Shown piece after piece: positions 54,338 through 62,285 of a stretch of 64,000 nt of DNA. The position numbers were made by a program, and so were the translations under genes. Within the stretch, counting starts at the first letter, position 1. Each line of letters opens with the position of its first letter. Below the pieces are notes generated by a model, which was given only the letters and a program-made list of their open reading frames with translations, searched no databases and was not told the origin of the DNA. Where the stretch lies: contig NZ_FOMT01000001.1 of assembly GCF_900112695.1 (NCBI RefSeq), forward strand, positions 248,001-312,000. Direction: 5' to 3'. This DNA is from Paenibacillus catalpae (lineage in GTDB: Bacteria > Bacillota > Bacilli > Paenibacillales > Paenibacillaceae).

Positions 54338-55369
54338 ATGAAGCAAGTAACCGTATACGATATAGCGAAAGAAGCCAAGGTGTCCGTTGCAACGGTTTCA
54401 CGAGTGCTTAATGATACTGCTCCTGTACGCGCTTCAACCCGGGAAAAGATCGAAGCGATAATGCAAAAATATCAGTTTCAGCCAAATGCGAACGCGAGGA
54501 GTCTGCTGAAGAAAGAGACGGGGATTATTGGCGTCATTTTACCGGATATTACAAACCCTTTCTTTCCCGAAGTATTCTCCGGGGCAGAGCAGGAGGGCAG
54601 GGAATCCGGCCATACGTTCTTCCTTTGTAATACGATCGGTTTTCATGATAAGGAATCCGAATTTCTGACGATGATGCAGGAGAAGCGGGTGGACGGCATC
54701 CTGTTTATGGGAGGACGGATTAACCTGAAGGACTGCAGCCCTGCGTTGATTCAAGAAGTCGTAGAGCATTCGCAGAAGATTCCTCTCGTCCTCGTGAACG
54801 GTAATCTGAAGGATTCCGGCATAACGCGGGTAATGACAGATGAATATGCGGGTACGGTCCTGGCCGTCCGGCATCTGATCGATATCGGGCATACGAAGAT
54901 TGGCTTTATCGGCGGCGAGAGCTATATGTCCACGACCGCTGTGAAGATTCGCGCCTATAAGAAGACCTTGAAGGATGCCGGATTAACCCTTCGGGAGGAA
55001 TGGATACTACCAGGCAGCTTCTCCGTCGATTCGGGGCGGACGCAGATGGAAGCTTTATTGCGGCTGAAAGACCGGCCAACGGCTGTATGCTGCGTAAATG
55101 ATTTTACGGCAATTGGTGCGATTAAGGCTGCCGTCGAGGCGGGACTTCGTGTACCGGAAGATATCTCGATTGTTGGATTTGACGATATTCCGCTTGCCCA
55201 TCATGTCATTCCCGAGCTGACGACCGTATCGCAGCAGGCGAATAATCTGGGACGCACGGCGGTTCGGGTGCTTCGGGATCTCATGAATAAGCAAAAGGTC
55301 AAGAAAGTGTACTCCCTGGAACCGGAGCTAGTCGTGAGACAGAGTACAAAAGCAATGATTATAGAATAA
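54338..55369 (+). CDS. LacI-family transcriptional repressor
   Basis: The 343-residue protein has the LacI headpiece with VTVYDIAKEAKVSVATVSRVLN and the hinge NANARSLLKK, then a periplasmic-binding-protein-like effector domain with IGVILPDITNPFFPEV and SIVGFDDIPLAHHVIPELTTV. It lies downstream of the GH30-GH35 and secreted GH30 genes, faces the same way, and has a palindrome over its own promoter that resembles the twin operators of two GH30 genes. It is therefore the likely repressor of beta-galactan use, induced by a galactooligosaccharide or similar sugar. Confidence 0.94.
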   Translation: MKQVTVYDIAKEAKVSVATVSRVLNDTAPVRASTREKIEAIMQKYQFQPNANARSLLKKETGIIGVILPDITNPFFPEVFSGAEQEGRESGHTFFLCNTIGFHDKESEFLTMMQEKRVDGILFMGGRINLKDCSPALIQEVVEHSQKIPLVLVNGNLKDSGITRVMTDEYAGTVLAVRHLIDIGHTKIGFIGGESYMSTTAVKIRAYKKTLKDAGLTLREEWILPGSFSVDSGRTQMEALLRLKDRPTAVCCVNDFTAIGAIKAAVEAGLRVPEDISIVGFDDIPLAHHVIPELTTVSQQANNLGRTAVRVLRDLMNKQKVKKVYSLEPELVVRQSTKAMIIE

Positions 55370-55382
55370 GCCAGGAATCGAT

Positions 55383-55427
55383 AATCGCCTTCACCCGACA
55401 TTAGTATTCCCAGGGTGAGGGCGATTT
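55383..55427. terminator. Bidirectional intrinsic terminator
   Basis: AATCGCCTTCACCC pairs with GGGTGAGGGCGATT with one mismatch. It lies between the convergent lacI-type and tetR-type genes. Confidence 0.75.
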
Positions 55428-55438
55428 ACGTATTCTTC

Positions 55439-56035
55439 TCACTCCTGATGCTCCGGAAGCGTGCGCAGCAGGAAAAATTGCTTGGCCAGAAATACAGGGG
55501 TGTAAGGCATGTCCGCCCGAAGCCAGGATACAATCGTACCGATCAGGGAGGCAGAGCTGTACCAGACGGCGATATCCTTCTGAATGTTGGCTTTAACAAC
55601 AAAGGAATCGCTTCCCCGCTTGTCGATTCCATCCGAGATGAGTTCGGTCAGCAGCCGTAATAATCGTTCTGTAAAGATGGTTGTACGATGAGAGGCCAGA
55701 ATGACTTTGTAAAATTTCGAATGATCGGCAATATGTTCAAGTAGTTTAACCATCATAGTCGTATTGATAACCTCAGGCGAATCGGATTTGACCGTCGATC
55801 GGTCCAGTACTTGGTGGATATCCTCAATCATATCATCTGCCATCTTCTCCAGCATATCCGGAATGTCCTTATAATGAAGGTAAAAGGTGACCCGGTTAAT
55901 GGTAGCGCGCTCTGCAAGCTTATTAACCGAAATTTTCTCAATGTCCATTTCCTCCAGCAGGTCAATGAACGCATCTCTAAGGAGCTGCCGTGTCCGCAAT
56001 ATCCGGGGATCTATCCGGGTTGTCGGTTTATCCAT
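55439..56035 (-). CDS. TetR-family regulator
   Basis: The 198-residue protein has a TetR-type N-terminal helix-turn-helix (residues 15-60) with DIEKISVNKLAERATINRVTFYLHY and a helical C-terminal domain. It is divergent from the MFS exporter at 56258 and an 8-bp inverted repeat lies over that gene's promoter, so it most likely represses the exporter and is released by the exported compound. The ligand is unknown. Confidence 0.92.
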   Translation of the reverse strand: MDKPTTRIDPRILRTRQLLRDAFIDLLEEMDIEKISVNKLAERATINRVTFYLHYKDIPDMLEKMADDMIEDIHQVLDRSTVKSDSPEVINTTMMVKLLEHIADHSKFYKVILASHRTTIFTERLLRLLTELISDGIDKRGSDSFVVKANIQKDIAVWYSSASLIGTIVSWLRADMPYTPVFLAKQFFLLRTLPEHQE

Positions 56036-56164
56036 TTTTCACATTCACATTCCTTTCCTTTAGTAGTAAACTACAATTTCGAATCGATTGTATTTTTTTC
56101 TTAACAAAAACTACATAAATTGAAATTATGTCTACTAATTTACACTTTCGCTTGGAATCGTAGC

Positions 56165-56192
56165 TTGTAAAGAGGGCGTATCGAGCTATAAT
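56165..56192 (+). promoter_or_regulatory. Promoter of the MFS exporter gene
   Basis: TTGTAA and TATAAT are separated by 16 bp, 66 nt before the start codon. Confidence 0.65.
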
Positions 56193-56200
56193 TTAATTTA

Positions 56201-56228
56201 TACAATGTTCACTATACGACACGTTGTA
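56201..56228. promoter_or_regulatory. Candidate TetR operator
   Basis: TACAATGT (56201-56208) and ACGTTGTA (56221-56228) form an inverted repeat with one mismatch and a 12-bp spacer. It begins 8 nt after the -10 of the exporter promoter, so bound TetR would block transcription. Confidence 0.55.
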
Positions 56229-56257
56229 AATTTAGTCTAGAGAGACAAGAAAGAAGG

Positions 56258-57757
56258 ATGGAGCGGTTGAGTAAAGGATTTGAAGCAAACGGTTCTGTCA
56301 AAAAGGGGCCAATCTTATTTGTTATGATTTTAGGCGCCTTTATTGCGACATTGAACCAAACAATCATGAGTGTAGCCGGCCCTGAGTTAATGACGGATTT
56401 TAATATCACGGCTGCTACTGTCCAATGGCTGACTACCGGTTACATGCTGGTTAACGGTATCTTAATTCCGATTACGGCTTTTTTAATGCAGCGATTTACA
56501 ACGCGCGAATTGTTCCAGACGTCGATGGTTCTTTTCCTTGCTGGTACAATCGTATCCGCAATTGCGACGGATTTTAACGTCCTGCTTATCGGACGGTTAA
56601 TTCAGGCGGCAGGTGCCGGTATTATTATGCCTCTCCTGATGACAGTCATCTTAACCCTGTTCCCTCCCGAGAAAAGGGGCGGCGCAATGGGTATGGTTGG
56701 TTTCGCCATCATTTTCGCCCCGGCAATCGGTCCCACTCTTGCCGGTTGGATCATGGAGAATTATAAATGGGAAATGATGTTCTATGGCATGATTCCATTT
56801 GCCATTATTGTTATCATTTGCGGTTATCTCTTTCTTACCAATGTATCGGAACGTTCTTATCCGAAGATTGATGTTATTAGCGTTATCTTATCCACCGTTG
56901 GTTTTGGTGCTATGCTGTACGGCTTCAGCCGGGCAGGCAGCGCGGGATGGGAAAGCGCAGAGGTACTGTTGTCGATTATCGGTGGCTTGATCGCCCTGGT
57001 GCTGTTCGTTTGGCGGCAGCTGGTTTCGAGCAATCCGCTTCTCGAACTTCGTGTCTTCAAATTCAATATGTATTCCTTAACAACGTTTATCAACATTGCC
57101 ATTACAATGATTATGTATGCCGATATGATGCTGCTTCCGCTGTATCTGCAAAATACGCGTGGCTATACGGCTATGGAATCCGGTCTGCTGTTGCTCCCCG
57201 GCGCGCTTATCATGGGCTTCCTGATGCCCGTAACGGGTAAATTGTTTGATAAATTCGGTGCCAAATGGCTCTCCATTGCCGGTATGATTATCGTAATCGT
57301 AACGACACTGGGCTTTATTAACCTGACAGATACAACAAGTTACACGTATCTGGTATTGATGTCGACAGGGCGCCGGATTGGTATGGCCCTGCTGATGATG
57401 CCTGTTCAAACCGCAGGCCTCAACCAATTGCCTAACCGCTTGAATGCGCATGGTACGGCGATTTCCAATACGATCAGACAGGTGGCCGGTGCTGTTGGTA
57501 CATCGCTCCTGGTTACCATTCTGACGACTCAAACCAAGTCCCACTTGGAGGATGCCATGGCATCCGGAGCAGAAGGCGTTACCCAGCAGCAGATGATTAC
57601 GAACGCTACGATCAGCGGGATGAATGATGCTTATCTGGTTATCGTAGGTATCGGCGTTATTGGTCTGATTCTGACTTTCTTCCTTAAACGTGTTCCCCAG
57701 GCAACGGAGGAGAAACAGACAGGTACTGCAACAAAGAAAGTAGCTGTCGAAGGCTAA
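56258..57757 (+). CDS. MFS multidrug-type exporter, DHA2 (14-helix) family
   Basis: The 499-residue protein has about 14 hydrophobic helices and DHA2-type (EmrB/QacA/LmrB-like) motifs: ATLNQTIMSVAGPEL in helix 1, WLTTGYMLVNGILIPI, LLIGRLIQAAGAGIIMPL and GPTLAGWI (motif C). It should export a toxic compound in exchange for protons. The ATG at 56258 is directly after AAGAAGG; a TTG at 56267 has better spacing and is a fair alternative start. Regulated by the divergent tetR-type gene. No link with sugar use is evident. Confidence 0.93.
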   Translation: MERLSKGFEANGSVKKGPILFVMILGAFIATLNQTIMSVAGPELMTDFNITAATVQWLTTGYMLVNGILIPITAFLMQRFTTRELFQTSMVLFLAGTIVSAIATDFNVLLIGRLIQAAGAGIIMPLLMTVILTLFPPEKRGGAMGMVGFAIIFAPAIGPTLAGWIMENYKWEMMFYGMIPFAIIVIICGYLFLTNVSERSYPKIDVISVILSTVGFGAMLYGFSRAGSAGWESAEVLLSIIGGLIALVLFVWRQLVSSNPLLELRVFKFNMYSLTTFINIAITMIMYADMMLLPLYLQNTRGYTAMESGLLLLPGALIMGFLMPVTGKLFDKFGAKWLSIAGMIIVIVTTLGFINLTDTTSYTYLVLMSTGRRIGMALLMMPVQTAGLNQLPNRLNAHGTAISNTIRQVAGAVGTSLLVTILTTQTKSHLEDAMASGAEGVTQQQMITNATISGMNDAYLVIVGIGVIGLILTFFLKRVPQATEEKQTGTATKKVAVEG

Positions 57758-57771
57758 ATAAATGACTTGGA

Positions 57772-57800
57772 AGAGAGCTGCCTTACGGCGGCTCTTTTTT
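57772..57800 (+). terminator. Intrinsic terminator of the exporter gene
   Basis: AGAGCTGCC pairs with GGCGGCTCT around TTAC, followed by TTTTT. Confidence 0.88.
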
Positions 57801-57859
57801 ATTGTGCAAAATCACGACATTTGCTGCTTTTGGCCGTAGTCTGCCTTTGTCCCAAGTGG

Positions 57860-57865
57860 TATAAT
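57860..57865 (+). promoter_or_regulatory. -10 element of the AraC sensor-regulator gene
   Basis: A TATAAT stands 72 nt before the start codon with no good -35. A degenerate relative of the core-locus palindrome, GTGCAAAATCACGA, is at 57804-57817, but its spacing to this -10 is different. Confidence 0.4.
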
Positions 57866-57936
57866 AAAGCAATTATTGTGACTTTTCCCATCCTTTCCGT
57901 ATGGCAATTTCTATGTGGTTGAAAGGTGGCATTCCC

Positions 57937-60207
57937 ATGAAAACGAATCTGCTGATTCAGCATCTCGTCTCTTACTTTCTGGTGCTGCTGTTTCCGCTGC
58001 TGATCATATTAGCCTACTACTATCCGCATTCAACAGCGGTCGTCAAGCAGAAGGAGATGGACTGGAATACGCATCTAACCGAGCAAGTCAGGACATCGAT
58101 GGATACGTTTACGAGGTATGTTTATAATTTGCCGTTTGAACTGCTTAAGAACCGGGAAATCAAATTGTATAACGCCGAAGACATTGATTATCAGCGGGTG
58201 CAAATTGCGAATGAAATGCGGAAATATAATGCGACAGACGGATTTATTGACAACACCCTGCTTTATATTGAAAGTATGGGTTATTTGTTCGCCAAAACGG
58301 GAAGCGCTTACAATGCGGGGGACTTCGGAAAGCCGGGCATCGGGTACTACTATAAAAACTGGCCTAATATGTTTAATGAGCTCAATAACCTGAAAGGAAC
58401 ACTTGTCAGGCCGGTGGAGGATGTCATTATTCCGGGCAGCAATCATGTCCGCATGCTTACCTTTGCGCTGCCGCTTCCGATTGGAGGCTATGAGACCCCT
58501 GGAGCCGTACTGATCATGGTGCGTGAAGATACGATTATCCGGATGCTCAATGCCATGTCCGAGATGTACAGCGGCGATTTCTTTATATTGGATGGGGAAG
58601 GACGTCCGCTGCTTACGTCGAGCAAAGGCTCCTACATTCCTACCGATGAAGTCCGAAGCTTTCTGGGCGGTCTTGCGAAGAACGGCAAAGGAGCGGGCTT
58701 TTTTGAGAAGGACGGAAGCTCTTATATTATTTCGCATACCGTGTCCGACAAGAACGGGTGGCAGTATGTCAGCGTCCTGCCCGTAACGGAAATGCTGCAG
58801 GGGATTCAGACCATTCAGCGCAATACAATCGTCATGATCGGCATCATGCTGCTGTTGGAGTTTCTGATTATTTATATTGCTATCCGCCGGAACTATCAGC
58901 CGATCAAACGAATCGTTGATTTTGCCGCCAATCTGTTCGAGCCGGCCGGGCGGAAGCCGATGAATGAATTTGAGATGATCCGATTTGCGCTTGGCGAGCT
59001 TGTTTCCGTGAACAGCTCCCTCGATGCGAGAGTAAAGCAGACGATGCCGGTGCTGCGGGATAATATGCTGCTGGAGCTGGTCAGCGGAAAAGCGGGCAAT
59101 GATGGGGCATTTATGCAGCAGGCGGCAGCCTACGGCATCGAATTTCCGCATGAAGCGGCCGCTGTTGCGGTCTTGTCGATCGAATCAACAAAGACCGTTG
59201 AAGGCACGGATTGCAGGGCAGCCGAGTACTTAAGATTGGTAGAGGCCTCGCAGCCGATTGAAGTAACCGGGTATTTCCTGAAAAGCATATACAGCCACGA
59301 AATGATATACGTATGCTCCCATCAGGCAGGTTTTAACCTTAAGCATTACTTGACGGACATTGGTCGGGAGCTGGAGGATAAGACAGGGACAAGAGTCTTT
59401 ATCGGCATTGGAGTCGCGAGCAAGCCGGATCGGGCAGAGGCTGTTCATGTCGCTTATTTGCAGGCAATGCGGGCAACCGAGCATCTGCGGCTTCGCGGAG
59501 ACAATTCCATTATTGTCTTCGACGAGCTTGAAGCGCCAAAGGCCGCTTCCATCTCTTATTACGCGGATCTGCTGCAATCCCTGGAGCTGGCTATTCTGAA
59601 AAACGATACGGTTTCCGTCCAATCGATTGCGGAGCGTATTATTATGCAAATGAGAGGCGAAGGCATGCCGCCGCATACGGTCAGAAGCGTCTACATCAAC
59701 ACGGTAAGCGCCTTGCTTAATGGTCTGCAGCGATTTAGTCCGGAGGATGACGATTTTCTCCGGCTTACAGATACCGCTTATCAGTTCCGGCATACGGTTG
59801 AACAGATGGCGGATATGATACGGGACAGCTGCGGGCGGTTGTGCCGCATTATCGAGAGCACGCTTCCGCCGGCAAGAAATGCTTCTCAGGATGAAATCAC
59901 TCGCTTCATCGAGCAGAGGGGACTTAATGCTGATTTTTCCCTTCAGCTGATCGCGGATCATTTCGCCATGTCGCCGTCCAACTTCAGCCATCACTTCAAG
60001 AAAACGATGGGCCAGAATTTCAAGGAATACATAGACCTGTTCCGCATTCAAACCTCTATTCATCTGCTTAGGACGACGGATCAGACCTTGGACGGCATCT
60101 CCCAGCAGACGGGCTTTTCCAATACATCAAGCTTTATCCGCTGCTTTAAAAAAATCGTCGGCACGACGCCGGGGCAATACAGAGAGACCCATAAGCTCAT
60201 CTCCTGA
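57937..60207 (+). CDS. Membrane-bound AraC-type sensor-regulator
   Basis: The 756-residue protein combines a first membrane helix (LVSYFLVLLFPLLIILAYYY), an extracellular Cache-like sensor of about 250 residues, a second helix (TIVMIGIMLLLEFLIIYIAI), a cytoplasmic region and a C-terminal AraC double helix-turn-helix with IADHFAMSPSNFSHHFKKTMG and SSFIRCFKKIVGTTPGQYR. Such proteins act as a sensor and regulator in one chain and usually stand before the transporter they control. Here a binding-protein/permease operon begins 379 nt downstream. The ATG at 57937 has AAAGGTGG 7 nt upstream. Confidence 0.92.
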   Translation: MKTNLLIQHLVSYFLVLLFPLLIILAYYYPHSTAVVKQKEMDWNTHLTEQVRTSMDTFTRYVYNLPFELLKNREIKLYNAEDIDYQRVQIANEMRKYNATDGFIDNTLLYIESMGYLFAKTGSAYNAGDFGKPGIGYYYKNWPNMFNELNNLKGTLVRPVEDVIIPGSNHVRMLTFALPLPIGGYETPGAVLIMVREDTIIRMLNAMSEMYSGDFFILDGEGRPLLTSSKGSYIPTDEVRSFLGGLAKNGKGAGFFEKDGSSYIISHTVSDKNGWQYVSVLPVTEMLQGIQTIQRNTIVMIGIMLLLEFLIIYIAIRRNYQPIKRIVDFAANLFEPAGRKPMNEFEMIRFALGELVSVNSSLDARVKQTMPVLRDNMLLELVSGKAGNDGAFMQQAAAYGIEFPHEAAAVAVLSIESTKTVEGTDCRAAEYLRLVEASQPIEVTGYFLKSIYSHEMIYVCSHQAGFNLKHYLTDIGRELEDKTGTRVFIGIGVASKPDRAEAVHVAYLQAMRATEHLRLRGDNSIIVFDELEAPKAASISYYADLLQSLELAILKNDTVSVQSIAERIIMQMRGEGMPPHTVRSVYINTVSALLNGLQRFSPEDDDFLRLTDTAYQFRHTVEQMADMIRDSCGRLCRIIESTLPPARNASQDEITRFIEQRGLNADFSLQLIADHFAMSPSNFSHHFKKTMGQNFKEYIDLFRIQTSIHLLRTTDQTLDGISQQTGFSNTSSFIRCFKKIVGTTPGQYRETHKLIS

Positions 60208-60228
60208 CATGCAGCTGCTGCATCGCAG

Positions 60229-60265
60229 AAAGCCTGCCGAATTTGATCGGCAGGCTTTGTTTTTG
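60229..60265 (+). terminator. Intrinsic terminator of the AraC sensor-regulator gene
   Basis: AAAGCCTGCCGA pairs perfectly with TCGGCAGGCTTT, followed by GTTTTT. Confidence 0.9.
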
Positions 60266-60266
60266 A

Positions 60267-60354
60267 TGCGATAAACGACGGCTCCACCAAACACGGAGCA
60301 GTCGTTCCCGTGCGATAAACGACTGCTCCACCAGACACGGAGCAGTCGTTTACG
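60267..60354. repeat. 44-bp tandem repeat, each unit a hairpin
   Basis: Two consecutive 44-bp units (60267-60310 and 60311-60354) both start TGCGATAAACGAC and differ at few positions. Each contains an inverted repeat; in the second, AAACGACTGCTCC pairs perfectly with GGAGCAGTCGTTT around a nine-base loop. The hairpins lack a T run of their own, so they are not simple terminators. Confidence 0.75.
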
Positions 60355-60403
60355 CATAGCAAGACCCATTTCTTGAACATACACAATAATTGAATAGAGA
60401 AAA

Positions 60404-60441
60404 ATTAAAGCGTTTTCAAAGGATTTAGTTAAACGCTTTCA
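60404..60441. promoter_or_regulatory. Pair of cre-like sites upstream of the transporter operon
   Basis: ATTAAAGCGTTTTCA (60404-60418) matches the cre consensus at 14 of 15 positions and AGTTAAACGCTTTCA (60427-60441) at 13 of 15. They lie in the 379-nt leader of the second transporter operon, which also holds the tandem hairpins and the stem at 60502-60538. Confidence 0.5.
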
Positions 60442-60501
60442 AAAAATGTCAACCTTTCGAATACTGTCCGTATACGGCATGATGCAGAACCGATTAGTGT
60501 G

Positions 60502-60538
60502 GATGTACCGGACGAAAGTCGTCCCGGTGCAGCACATC
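60502..60538 (+). other. Leader hairpin of the second transporter operon
   Basis: An inner CCGGACGA/TCGTCCCGG stem with an AAG loop is enclosed by GATGT/ACATC. It lies 48 nt before the binding-protein start codon and would be part of the leader mRNA. Confidence 0.4.
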
Positions 60539-60586
60539 AGAGAGATGCGGCTGCTAACTAATCAATTGAAATGAGGGGGCAATTTC

Positions 60587-62212
60587 ATGCGGAAAAAAGT
60601 AGTCAGCTTCATCACCGTCATGCTTGCTGCAACAACCATCATCTCTGCCTGCAGCAACTCGGGCGGGAACAATGGCAACAGCAATGCGGAAGGCAGTCCA
60701 ACGGCAGACAGCTCTGCGGGCAGCGGCAGCGGAAAGAAAGTAAAGCTTACAGCTATTATGACAAAGCATCCCCTGACAAAACCTCTCAAAGACATGGAAT
60801 GGCTGCAGCAGGTTGAAGAGAAGGCTGGCGTTGAGATCGAATGGCAGGAGATTACGGCCGATTGGGATCAGAAGAAAGGTACGATGCTGGCAAGCGGAGA
60901 TGTGCCGGATCTCTTTATTGGTCCTAACGTCATTACGGACGCCGACATGGCGCAGTTCCAGGGACTGTTCCAGGATCTGTCCGGCATGCTGGATCAGGCG
61001 CCAAACGTTGTGGCCATGTTTGACGCTAAGCCGGAGACCAAGAAGATCGCCGAGCAGCCGGACGGCAAAATTTACGGCCTGCCGAAATACCAGCGTTATT
61101 GGCCGTCTACCGCAACCCGCCAGTACATTAATCAGACATGGCTGGATAATCTGGGACTCAGCATGCCAACGACATGGGATGAGCTGTACGATGTGCTTGT
61201 CGCGTTCAAGGAAAAAGATGCTAACGGCAACGGAGATCCAAACGACGAGATTCCAATGGACTGGCCGGGCGGAATCGGGGGCTACTTTAATGCGGCCTAT
61301 CTAATGAGCGGAACCGGCATGACGCTGACGGACGGCAGCCCGCAAGGTTATTTTGTAGAAGACGGTGTCGTGAAGAACTATCTGGTTGACGAGCGATACA
61401 AATCGCTGGTTGTATTCCTGAACAAGCTTTATAAGGCCGGCCTGATTAATCCGGAAGTTTTCACGCATGATTATACGAAATACCAGTCGGTTGCCCGCGG
61501 GGAAGGGGATACGGCGAAGGTTGGCTTTACGATGGGCTGGGTCGCTTCCGACCGGTTCGGCGAGCAGCTTGCTCCGCAGTATACTTCGATGTCGCCTCTG
61601 AAGGCGACTGCGGACAGCACCGTTTCGTGGAGCTATGATTACAATTCCTTGAACTACGGGGTTAATCAGATCGTCATGTCCGCCAAATCGAAAAACAAAG
61701 ATGCGGTTATGCGTTTCATCAATGAACTGTATGCGCCTGATATGGGCATGCAGGTCCTGTTTGGTTCTCTTGGACCTAACATCAAGGACAACGGAGACGG
61801 CAGCTATAGCGTATTGCCTCCCGCGGATTCGAAGATGGATCCGGGTACATGGAAATGGACTTCGTCCATGGCGGATAACGGAGCCTTCTATATTCCGGAT
61901 TCGCTGCAGCTCACTCTCGGCAAAGACATGCAAGAGGTGCTGGAGCAATCGAAGCCAATTGATGCGATTACGATCGACGTCGATAACGATGTATTCCCAA
62001 GCTTCCTGAAATATTCGAGTGCCGATAACAGCACGATGGGACTTAACAATACAAACGTGATGAATCTGGCGAATACGAACTTTGCCAAATGGGTTACGAA
62101 AGGCGGCATTGAAGGCGAGTGGGACAGCTATGTGAAGGAAAGCGAGAAGGCTGGCCTGAAGCAAAATCTTGAAATTATGCAGAAGTATTACGACGAATAC
62201 AAAAAGCAATAA
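60587..62212 (+). CDS. Solute-binding lipoprotein, LplA-type
   Basis: The 541-residue protein has a lipoprotein signal with lipobox IISAC (about residues 18-22) and a Gly/Ser/Asn-rich linker. The body is a large Lpl-type extracellular solute-binding protein with KEKDANGNGDPNDEIPMDW, a calcium-site-like loop seen in this family. It should deliver an oligosaccharide to the permeases encoded at 62286 and 63218. GAGGGGG stands 7 nt before the ATG. Control probably involves the membrane AraC protein upstream and catabolite repression through the cre-like sites. Confidence 0.93.
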   Translation: MRKKVVSFITVMLAATTIISACSNSGGNNGNSNAEGSPTADSSAGSGSGKKVKLTAIMTKHPLTKPLKDMEWLQQVEEKAGVEIEWQEITADWDQKKGTMLASGDVPDLFIGPNVITDADMAQFQGLFQDLSGMLDQAPNVVAMFDAKPETKKIAEQPDGKIYGLPKYQRYWPSTATRQYINQTWLDNLGLSMPTTWDELYDVLVAFKEKDANGNGDPNDEIPMDWPGGIGGYFNAAYLMSGTGMTLTDGSPQGYFVEDGVVKNYLVDERYKSLVVFLNKLYKAGLINPEVFTHDYTKYQSVARGEGDTAKVGFTMGWVASDRFGEQLAPQYTSMSPLKATADSTVSWSYDYNSLNYGVNQIVMSAKSKNKDAVMRFINELYAPDMGMQVLFGSLGPNIKDNGDGSYSVLPPADSKMDPGTWKWTSSMADNGAFYIPDSLQLTLGKDMQEVLEQSKPIDAITIDVDNDVFPSFLKYSSADNSTMGLNNTNVMNLANTNFAKWVTKGGIEGEWDSYVKESEKAGLKQNLEIMQKYYDEYKKQ

Positions 62213-62224
62213 CGTCCTGCAGGA

Positions 62225-62258
62225 AGCCGTCATGCCGCATTTACGCGGCATGACGGCT
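62225..62258 (+). other. Intercistronic hairpin after the binding-protein gene
   Basis: AGCCGTCATGCCGC pairs perfectly with GCGGCATGACGGCT over 14 bp around an ATTTAC loop. No T run follows, so it is more likely an mRNA stabiliser that favours excess binding protein than a full terminator. Confidence 0.7.
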
Positions 62259-62285
62259 CTGCCAGGCAAAGGAGGTTAACGGCCG

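Noticed and set aside
57804..57817. GTGCAAAATCACGA as a fourth core-locus operator
   Set aside because: It matches 11 of 14 positions, but its distance to the only -10 (TATAAT at 57860) is 42 nt, unlike the fixed 23-24 nt of the other three.
58075..59151. A 358-codon minus-strand frame across the AraC sensor gene
   Set aside because: It is a shadow of a well-supported membrane sensor-regulator and begins without a ribosome binding site.
61301..62269. A 322-codon minus-strand frame across the second binding-protein gene
   Set aside because: It is antisense to an obvious lipoprotein gene, has no promoter or ribosome binding site and no recognisable domains.
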